NCBI RefSeq assembly: GCF_017377795.1
Contig: NZ_JAFRDR010000007.1
Coordinates: 62,001-126,000 of the forward strand
Origin: Williamsia soli
Lineage (GTDB): Bacteria; Actinomycetota; Actinomycetes; Mycobacteriales; Mycobacteriaceae
Direction: 5' to 3'
Length of the DNA: 64,000 nt
Every line of letters starts with the position of its first letter. Within the stretch, counting starts at the first letter, position 1. Below, piece by piece: positions 58,444 to 64,000 of this stretch. The notes beneath the pieces are model-generated. The model did no database searches. It was not told the DNA's origin and saw only the letters and a list, made by a program, of their open reading frames with translations. The position numbers were made by a program, and so were the translations under genes.

Positions 58444-59296
58444 CGATGTTCCTGGGATCCCGCTTCAACCGACGGGCGCGATGTGTCTCGTGTTCTTCCT
58501 CGGTGAAGATCCGGTGGCCGTCACAGAGTTCGTAACGGGGACCGTGCTTTTCGTCATAGAGGTAGAAGGCGATGGAGGTCGACGCGGAGTGGTTCACCAC
58601 ATCGCCCAGGATTTTGACGTCCTTGTACTGTGCGCGGGCACGCCGGCGCATGACACCGTCGAGGTCGCCCATGATGAAGCAGAGATGCTCGAGCGAGAAA
58701 CGGTCGCTGCGCCGGATGGCGATGCTGTGGTGGTAGCGATCCTCACACCTCAAGAACGCGGTGAAATCTTCGACATAGTCGGAGGCCTGGAATCCGAGTA
58801 GGTTGATGTAGAAGTCGAGGGATTCCTCGTAGTGATCCGTGATGATGAACGGATGGACCAGCCGTTCGGGACGCAGGTCCGGCCACGGTGCCTCGGCGTA
58901 CTCGATGAACTCGGTGAACAGCTCCACCAGGGTCCCGTTGGGGTCGCGAACCGCGAAACCCGCCTGGCACAGGCTCTTGGTGCCGTCCGTCAGCGGCAGG
59001 ATCTCGAGGCCGCCTTCCGATACGCGATCGCGCAGATCGGCAAGGTCGTCCGCAGTGGCGACATTGAACCCGACGCCGTCGTACCGGAACTGGGTGAGCG
59101 AGGGGTCGGAGATCAGTTCCACGCTGTGGTGCTCGATACCGACGCGAAGATACGCGTGCGAATCGTCGTGCCCTTCGAGCGCCATACCGACGTGGTACTC
59201 CAGGAATTCGATGGTGGCAGCCATGTCGGGCACTGCCAGACGTACGAACGCGACCCCTGCGGGACCGCGTCGGCGGTTGGTTTTCAGATCTGACAC
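58400..59296 (-). CDS. VOC-superfamily (extradiol-dioxygenase-like) protein, two domains
   Basis: 298-residue protein with two vicinal-oxygen-chelate modules: one starting VAFVRLAVPDMAATIEFLEY and one starting HPFIITDHYEESLDFYINLL. The second holds probable iron ligands in CEDRYHHSIAIRRSDRFSLE (His), LEHLCFIMGDLDGV (His) and GPRYELCDGHRIF (Glu), as in extradiol ring-cleavage dioxygenases. A catechol or hydroxylated heterocycle is the expected substrate class. Start GTG 59296 with AAAGG upstream; the longer reading from 59332 is less supported. First gene of the minus-strand unit with the M20-like protein and IclR. Confidence 0.85.
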   Translation of the reverse strand: MSDLKTNRRRGPAGVAFVRLAVPDMAATIEFLEYHVGMALEGHDDSHAYLRVGIEHHSVELISDPSLTQFRYDGVGFNVATADDLADLRDRVSEGGLEILPLTDGTKSLCQAGFAVRDPNGTLVELFTEFIEYAEAPWPDLRPERLVHPFIITDHYEESLDFYINLLGFQASDYVEDFTAFLRCEDRYHHSIAIRRSDRFSLEHLCFIMGDLDGVMRRRARAQYKDVKILGDVVNHSASTSIAFYLYDEKHGPRYELCDGHRIFTEEEHETHRARRLKRDPRNIDVWRAEADDRTWAH

Positions 59297-59543
59297 GGAT
59301 CTTGCCTTTCGTGGTGTGGAGTTCGCGAACACCGCACGGTGTCCGGGCGTCGACGGTATGTCGAAAGCCTAGGAGCCGAGCCAGATACCGTCAAGCATTA
59401 TGGGACATCATCACACAATGCGGCATGGATGCATGTATCGTGATGTCATCGGATCGACCGCTGACGTTCGCCGAATCGCACCACCCCATGCCGCGCCTGC
59501 GTGCGCTGAACTCTCTTCTTGCCCATCGCGAAAGGCCATCTTG
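59297..59543. promoter_or_regulatory. Divergent promoter region with inverted repeat
   Basis: 247-base gap between the divergent dioxygenase and acetamidase genes. It contains GACATCATCAC at about 59403-59413 and GTGATGTC at about 59440-59447, inverted relative to each other, and nearby ATGCATG sequences (59426-59437). These could be sites for the IclR regulators. No certain -10/-35 pair was identified. Confidence 0.35.
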
Positions 59544-60632
59544 ATGCCCATCCTTCAACCGAACTCCGGAGAACGCCTCGGCGACCACTATGTGGCGGCG
59601 AGCGTGAAGTCGCTGACGTGGGGGAGGCTTCCGACCCCGGATCGCGACCCGATCCTGACCATCGCCTCGGGCGAGACCGTGACGGTGGACACGATCTCGC
59701 ACGAGGGGCTGATGGAGGACCAGGGTCGGGATCCGTTGACGTACTTTGCATCTCACGGAGTGGCTGCGGGTGACGTACTCGAGGATCTGGTGGAACTCGC
59801 GGCATCCGACGTGGTGCACACGCGAGGGCCGGATGGGCCGCATGTGGTGACCGGTCCGATCAGGGTCGACGGCGCGAAACCCGGCGACATCCTCAAGATC
59901 GAGTACCTCGATCTCACGCCACGCGTGCCCTATGGTGTCGTGTCCAGCCGGCACGGTCTCGGGTGTCTCGCCGGCGAGCGTCCGGTGGACGACGTCACAG
60001 GCGAGGCGGTGCGCATCATCAGCCAGTTCTGCACGGCGGATGTCGACAAACACACCGCGACGATGGCGTGGGGAGAGAATCGTCGAATCACGTTCCCACT
60101 CAGCCCTTTCATGGGACTGAGTGGACTCACGGCGAACACCGACGTCGCACTGAACACGATTCCGCCGGGCGCTCACGGTGGAAACCTCGACGTCCGCGAT
60201 CTCGGACAGGGGTCCACCATGTATCTGCCCGTCCAGGTCGAAGGGGCCGGCTACTACATGGGCGATCCGCACTTCGCGCAGGGCAACGGCGAGGTGTCGT
60301 TGACCGCACTCGAAGCGTCGCTGCGCACCACAGTTCGGTTGACCGTTCTCTCTGCAGCGCAATCGTTCCCCTCCACCGGCACGATCGAAGGCCCTTTCGG
60401 AGAGAGCGATACCCACTGGATCGCAATGGGCCTGGACCGAGATCTCAACGAGGCGATGAAATCTTGTGTCCGAGAGGCGATCAGGATTCTCAGTGAGGTG
60501 GCCTTCGTCCCCGAGTCCATCGCCTACCTCTACCTCAGCGCAGCAGGCGACTTCGTCGTCAGTCAGGTCGTCGATGACGTCAAGGGTGTGCACTGCCTGA
60601 TCCGCAAGGCGGACTTCCCGGCCTGGGTCTAG
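59544..60632 (+). CDS. Acetamidase/formamidase-family amidase
   Basis: 362-residue FmdA/AmdA-type hydrolase that releases ammonia from formamide, acetamide or related amides. Conserved blocks: ASGETVTVDTISHEG, HVVTGPIRVDGAKPGDILKI, GENRRITFPLSPFMG, TIPPGAHGGNLDVRDLGQGS, YYMGDPHFAQGNGEVSLTAL. It starts at ATG 59544 after AAAGGCC; the open frame further upstream is not coding. Divergent from the dioxygenase operon and convergent with the PfkB kinase gene. In the pathway it could deformylate or deaminate a ring-cleavage product. Confidence 0.92.
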   Translation: MPILQPNSGERLGDHYVAASVKSLTWGRLPTPDRDPILTIASGETVTVDTISHEGLMEDQGRDPLTYFASHGVAAGDVLEDLVELAASDVVHTRGPDGPHVVTGPIRVDGAKPGDILKIEYLDLTPRVPYGVVSSRHGLGCLAGERPVDDVTGEAVRIISQFCTADVDKHTATMAWGENRRITFPLSPFMGLSGLTANTDVALNTIPPGAHGGNLDVRDLGQGSTMYLPVQVEGAGYYMGDPHFAQGNGEVSLTALEASLRTTVRLTVLSAAQSFPSTGTIEGPFGESDTHWIAMGLDRDLNEAMKSCVREAIRILSEVAFVPESIAYLYLSAAGDFVVSQVVDDVKGVHCLIRKADFPAWV

Positions 60633-60639
60633 GCCGGCA

Positions 60640-60698
60640 AGCACAACAAGGCGCGGCGGGTCACCTCCCGGAGGTGACCCGCCGCGCTCGTGTGTGCT
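60640..60698. terminator. Bidirectional terminator
   Basis: GCGCGGCGGGTCACCTCC (60651-60668) and GGAGGTGACCCGCCGCGC (60670-60687) are perfect complements, flanked by outer AGCACA/TGTGCT. It lies between the convergent amidase and kinase genes and should end both transcripts. Confidence 0.9.
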
Positions 60699-60700
60699 GG

Positions 60701-61558
60701 TCAATCGGCGGTGCTCTCTGTCAGATACCCACGAGCACCGTCGAACAGCGTCGTCCTCGACGCGGCGGTCACGGCCCGTCGCACCGACTCTTCGATGTCG
60801 ATACCGTCGACGAGATGGGCCGCCAGGGCTCCGACGAAGCAGTCGCCCGCACCGGTGGTGTCGACCGGTTCGACCCGGGGCGCAGGAACGGCCACCTCGG
60901 AATCGCCCTGGACGATCAATGCGCCGGCGGCACCGAGCGTGACCACCACGATCGGCGGGCCCGTGATGGCGCGTGCCTTCTCTGCCGTGGTTCCGCCGGA
61001 GACAAATGGCCGCGAGACCACATCCAGTTCGGTTTCGTTGACCACGAGCACGTCGACCGCCTCGAGTAGGGCGATGGGCAACTCGGCGGCTGGGGCTGCG
61101 TTCAGGATCGCGCGCCCGGTCGACGCCCGCGCGGCGGCGAGGACGGCGTTCATCGGGACCTCGAGCTGCAGGACGACGACGGCGGCTCCTGCCACGGCTC
61201 CAGCCCGTTCTTCGGTCATCAATGCGTTGGCTCCGGCTGCGACCACAATCGTGTTCTCCGCCTCGTGCAGATCGACCGTGATGAGCGCCATCCCGGTGGG
61301 CGCGCCCACGACGAGGACTCCGGTGTCGTCGACCCCCTGCTCACGCAGTGCCGCACGTGAACGCGCACCGTCGGTGTCGTCTCCGACGTTGCCTATCATG
61401 AAGGTCTCCGCGCCCGAAAAGGCCGCTGCACAGGCCTGATTGGCGCCTTTGCCACCGCTGTTGCGAAGTGTTCGCCTGGCGTGGACGGTCTCGCCCGGGG
61501 CCGGCAGGGCTTCGACGAACACCGACGTGTCTGCGTTGATCGATCCGAAGACCACCAC
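60701..61558 (-). CDS. PfkB-family carbohydrate kinase (ribokinase-like)
   Basis: About 285-residue kinase. PfkB signature 1: RRTLRNSGGKGANQACAAAA-type segment (read here as RTLRNSGGKGANQACAAAFS). Signature 2: VDTTGAGDCFVGALAAHLVD, with catalytic Asp in GAGD. FGSINADTSVFVEALPAPGE is the substrate-binding N-terminus of ribokinases. It phosphorylates a sugar or sugar-like alcohol using ATP. GTG 61558 is the likely start, 16 bases after the dioxygenase beta stop; the longer reading overlaps that gene. Its presence in an aromatic cluster is unexpected and could mean the substrate carries a pentose. Confidence 0.88.
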   Translation of the reverse strand: MVVFGSINADTSVFVEALPAPGETVHARRTLRNSGGKGANQACAAAFSGAETFMIGNVGDDTDGARSRAALREQGVDDTGVLVVGAPTGMALITVDLHEAENTIVVAAGANALMTEERAGAVAGAAVVVLQLEVPMNAVLAAARASTGRAILNAAPAAELPIALLEAVDVLVVNETELDVVSRPFVSGGTTAEKARAITGPPIVVVTLGAAGALIVQGDSEVAVPAPRVEPVDTTGAGDCFVGALAAHLVDGIDIEESVRRAVTAASRTTLFDGARGYLTESTAD

Positions 61559-61574
61559 CGCCCCGCTGCGCTGA

Positions 61575-62096
61575 TCAGAGGATGAAGCTGAGTCTCGCAC
61601 CGGGTTCCATCGCTTCGTTGGTGAGAATTGCACGCCGCAGGGTCAACTTCAGCCCGTCGTCGGTGACGAGCAGCTCGTGGGTGTAGCGACCGACGTAGTG
61701 GAACGAACCACCATCGCGGTAGCGATGGATGATGAAATTGGCGCCTGCACGGAGCACGTTGCCCTCACGCCCCAGGATCCGCACATTGCCGACGATACGG
61801 GTGGTGCGCGAATGCGGGTTCTCGGCGTGGGCCTTGCGACTCTTGAGGCGTTTGACGCGCGCCTTCAACAGATCCCAGTCGTCTGCGACGAAGTAGCCTG
61901 CAGACTCTGGTCCCAGTCCGCCGGCGTCGGTGGTGGGCACATTCATCGTGGCGCCAGGGACGAACAGCGTGAGCCACTGATCGAGATCCCAGTCGTCGAG
62001 CAGCGCAGCCTCGTCGTAGAAGAACTCCTCTACTTCCGAGCGTTCCACGGCTCGGTCGCTGCCGGTGGTGGTGTCCATCTGGATTGCAGTAGTCAT
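61575..62096 (-). CDS. Aromatic-ring-hydroxylating dioxygenase beta subunit
   Basis: 173-residue small subunit of a Rieske non-haem iron oxygenase, NTF2-like fold. Segments: EVEEFFYDEAALLDDWDLDQ, WLTLFVPGATMNVPTTDA, SRTTRIVGNVRILGREGNVL and RYTHELLVTDDGLKLTLRRA. It has a structural role in the alpha3beta3 hexamer. The ATG overlaps the alpha-subunit stop by four bases. Confidence 0.93.
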   Translation of the reverse strand: MTTAIQMDTTTGSDRAVERSEVEEFFYDEAALLDDWDLDQWLTLFVPGATMNVPTTDAGGLGPESAGYFVADDWDLLKARVKRLKSRKAHAENPHSRTTRIVGNVRILGREGNVLRAGANFIIHRYRDGGSFHYVGRYTHELLVTDDGLKLTLRRAILTNEAMEPGARLSFIL

Positions 62097-63436
62097 TCTC
62101 CGACCTTTCCGTTCACGCCGGCGACCTCGCCGACGCGCTTGCTCCAGTGCCGCCAGAAACTGCGCATGGCACCTTCGTCCGTGGACCGTCCACGCGGTCC
62201 GGCGATGTCGTCGGCCATGCCGCGGGACATGTCGCTCCAGTCGAACTGTTCGGCATCGAAACCTGCGGTCGCGACGATACCGCGCTGGACCGCTTCATAG
62301 GCCTCGATGTCATCGGGAGTGGCCAGGCCGCCGGGGCCGACGAAGCTCGCCATCGTCTTGAGTCGTAGGGCCCGCACATCGTCCGGCTCCCCGTTCTCGA
62401 CGAGCTGCCAGGCGCGTACATCGGTGACCCCGGGCTCGACGGGTTCGAGCTGCCGGATGGTCAGTGCTTCGAGGTCGAAGAGCAGAAGGTTCGGGAAGAC
62501 GAAGAGGATCCGTGACGCGTCCGCAATCGTCGCCGCCCGGTCGGCGCCGAGTCGTTCGGTCATCTCGGCGCGCTTGACCTCGATGCGATCCTTCTCGCTC
62601 TCACCGAACCGAGGCTCCCACACCATGCCGATGCGGCCGTTGTGTCCGGTCAGGACCAACAGGCCATGGCCTTCCCCGAGGTCGTGGGCGTACTGATCGT
62701 GATCGGTGACGGCGAATCCGGTCTCGCGGAGATACCCGACAAAAGTGTTGTGGGTTGGCGCGAAATGGTAACCGTCCATGGCATTTTCGACCGCCAGCTT
62801 CCAGTTGCCGCGAACACTGTACTTCTGGATTCCCGGCAGCGTGGTCATCCCGTCCTTGCCGATGGACGCTGTCATCGAGATGTAGTCCGCTGCCTTGCCC
62901 AGGTGGTCGAGGAGTGGGGGCACTCCGTCGTGGAAGGCGATGAAGACGAAGCCTTCGTGGATGTCGAGACGGGCGACCTCACGGAGGGACACCGAATCGA
63001 CGAAGGCGCTGTCGGTCGGATAGGCATCGCTGTCGGGTAGGGCCGCGAGTTCACCAGAGTTCCGGAAAGCCCATGCGTGATAGAAACATTGGAACGTTCT
63101 GGTGCGGCCCTCGGTCTCGCGGCAGAGGATGGTGCCGCGGTGCGGGCAGGCGTTGAGGTACGCGCGCACCTCTCCTTTGGAGTCGCGGACGAAGATCAGC
63201 GGGCGCCCACCGATGGTACGGGTCTTGAAGTCGCCGTTGACGGGGATCTCGGTCTCGTGTCCGAGGTAGAGCCACGTACGGCCCCAGATCTCGTTACGCT
63301 CGCGATTGAACACCGCGTTCTCGCGGTAGGCGCTGCGGTGGACCTTGAACGTCAGGTCGTCCCAGTCTTGGGCGATGAGCGAGTTGCCCACGGTGAGACG
63401 GTCGGTCTCGGCGTGGTTGGGAAGTGTTGTGGTCAT
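62093..63436 (-). CDS. Aromatic-ring-hydroxylating dioxygenase alpha subunit (Rieske)
   Basis: 447-residue catalytic subunit. The Rieske [2Fe-2S] ligands are Cys97, His99, Cys117 and His120 (ACPHRGTILC and FQCFYHAW). The mononuclear iron site is in ENAMDGYHFAPTHN, with bridging Asp221 and ligands His224 and His229; the third ligand Asp is expected in the C-terminal region. It adds one or both oxygen atoms to an aromatic ring, usually giving a cis-diol, with electrons from the reductase encoded just downstream. The substrate cannot be predicted. Start ATG 63436; order alpha-beta-kinase on the minus strand. Confidence 0.94.
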   Translation of the reverse strand: MTTTLPNHAETDRLTVGNSLIAQDWDDLTFKVHRSAYRENAVFNRERNEIWGRTWLYLGHETEIPVNGDFKTRTIGGRPLIFVRDSKGEVRAYLNACPHRGTILCRETEGRTRTFQCFYHAWAFRNSGELAALPDSDAYPTDSAFVDSVSLREVARLDIHEGFVFIAFHDGVPPLLDHLGKAADYISMTASIGKDGMTTLPGIQKYSVRGNWKLAVENAMDGYHFAPTHNTFVGYLRETGFAVTDHDQYAHDLGEGHGLLVLTGHNGRIGMVWEPRFGESEKDRIEVKRAEMTERLGADRAATIADASRILFVFPNLLLFDLEALTIRQLEPVEPGVTDVRAWQLVENGEPDDVRALRLKTMASFVGPGGLATPDDIEAYEAVQRGIVATAGFDAEQFDWSDMSRGMADDIAGPRGRSTDEGAMRSFWRHWSKRVGEVAGVNGKVGE

Positions 63437-63527
63437 GGTGTCACGCTCATTTCATTCCAGAAGTGCGGATGCGAGGTGTGAGCTCTCATCAGCTGTTTGA
63501 TCGGGCCGGGCTGTGGCTGGTGATCTT

Positions 63528-64000
63528 TCACAGGTCGAGGACGAGTCCGGTGGGGGCGGCGCGACCGACGCACACCATCATCGCTGTGTTCGCTGCGCGT
63601 TCATCGGGGGTCAGGACGGTGTCGCGGTGGATCGGTTTGCCCGCGAGAACCCGGGTTTCGCAGGCACCGCAATAGCCCTCAGAGCAGTCGCTGGGAATTC
63701 CGGGCACCACCCCGGAGATCGCGTCGAACAGAGTTTGTCCAGGTGCGACATCGATGTCTGCTCCGGTGCGGGCCAGCCGAACCGTGAAGGCCGTGTCGTC
63801 GGGCTCGGCACCACGGCCTGATGCGGCGAATCGTTCGGTGTGCACCCGGGAAGCGAGGTCGGCGGCGTCGGCCGCAGCCGACAGGTCGTCGATGAGGCCG
63901 GCCGGACCGCAGCAATAGAGCAAACCGCCCGGAGGTAGGGCACGGACGAGTTCGGCGAGATCAGGTCGACCGCCGGTTGCGGTGTGCACCACGCTCAATC
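63528..64000 (-). CDS. PDR/VanB-type oxygenase reductase, C-terminal part (cut by window end)
   Basis: C-terminal 157 residues of a flavin- and iron-sulphur-containing reductase; the N-terminal FMN and most of the NAD domain lie beyond base 64000. The remaining NAD-domain end (GGLLYCCGPAGLIDDLSAA) is followed by a plant-type [2Fe-2S] ferredoxin: CSEGYCGACETRV supplies three Cys and MMVCVG the fourth. The ferredoxin at the C-terminus marks the phthalate-dioxygenase-reductase/VanB class. It ends 91 bases before the alpha-subunit start and should supply electrons from NADH to that oxygenase. Confidence 0.92.
   Translation of the reverse strand, partial: LSVVHTATGGRPDLAELVRALPPGGLLYCCGPAGLIDDLSAAADAADLASRVHTERFAASGRGAEPDDTAFTVRLARTGADIDVAPGQTLFDAISGVVPGIPSDCSEGYCGACETRVLAGKPIHRDTVLTPDERAANTAMMVCVGRAAPTGLVLDL

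Noticed and set aside
59391-60704. 437-codon minus-strand open frame opposite the acetamidase gene
   Set aside because: Shadow frame: it runs through the 18-bp terminator stem and has no conserved motifs, while the plus strand encodes a complete amidase.

Overview
The window is GC-rich, densely coding DNA from an actinobacterium of the Mycobacteriales. Gene order in parts of 2.0-22 kb and at groEL matches the Mycobacterium tuberculosis block Rv0428c-Rv0440 (GNAT protein, def, DUF3263, LytR_C protein, sodC, carboxylate-amine ligase, CDC48-like AAA ATPase, pssA, psd, moeA, and a stand-alone groEL with two CIRCE sites). An ethanolamine ammonia-lyase locus, a seven-subunit-type Mrp antiporter and a large aromatic-catabolic cluster suggest an environmental genus such as Gordonia or Rhodococcus. 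The genus is inferred. No rRNA, tRNA, CRISPR, prophage or transposase was seen.

Layout. 0-0.8 kb: end of eutB, then eutC. 0.9-8.1 kb: housekeeping block (tyrosine-phosphatase-like protein, GNAT, deformylase, DUF3263, LytR_C, SodC, carboxylate-amine ligase, ABC1/UbiB kinase). 8.2-14.7 kb: mrp operon with a fused MrpA-MrpB. 15-22.9 kb: AAA ATPase, phosphatidylserine synthase and decarboxylase, MoeA, M20 dipeptidase, HAD phosphatase. 23-27.6 kb: SRPBCC protein, two acyl-CoA dehydrogenases, TetR and AraC regulators. 27.7-31.7 kb: iron-siderophore ABC importer behind a DtxR/IdeR-like box. 31.7-32.5 kb: a decayed AbiEi/DUF559 gene lying between two copies of a 67-bp palindromic repeat.

32.6-38.8 kb is the most interesting region. 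It is a tightly overlapping seven-gene operon of the MSMEG_0565-0572 / Sll0783-0789 type (the Nit1C cluster, known for nitrogen-starvation induction and linked to cyanide assimilation). It encodes an MSMEG_0572-family protein, a radical SAM enzyme, a GNAT-AIR-synthase fusion, a nitrilase with an intact Glu-Lys-Cys triad, an MSMEG_0570-family protein, a second nitrilase in which the nucleophile Cys is Asp and the catalytic Glu is Asp, and a glycosyltransferase. The flavin-dependent oxidoreductase usually found with this cluster is absent here. The paired active nitrilase and triad-mutant paralogue is the best candidate for an undescribed feature.

38.8-50 kb: small hypothetical, GNAT, ABC-F ATPase, BenE transporter with divergent GntR regulator, Nei/Fpg glycosylase, MFS transporter, a membrane-anchored BAAT-type hydrolase, groEL, and a small membrane protein. 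50-64 kb: a catabolic cluster with two IclR regulators, FAA hydrolase, ferredoxin-NADP reductase fusion, HpcH/HpaI aldolase, cupin, amidohydrolase, extradiol-type dioxygenase, an M20-like protein with an eroded active site, acetamidase/formamidase, PfkB kinase, and Rieske oxygenase alpha and beta subunits with a VanB-type reductase (cut by the window end). Together these could hydroxylate and open an aromatic or N-heterocyclic ring and process amide and oxo-acid products. The substrate cannot be read from the sequence.

Two families of long intergenic palindromes of fixed length (67 bp, three copies; 75 bp, two copies) show paired compensatory base changes.
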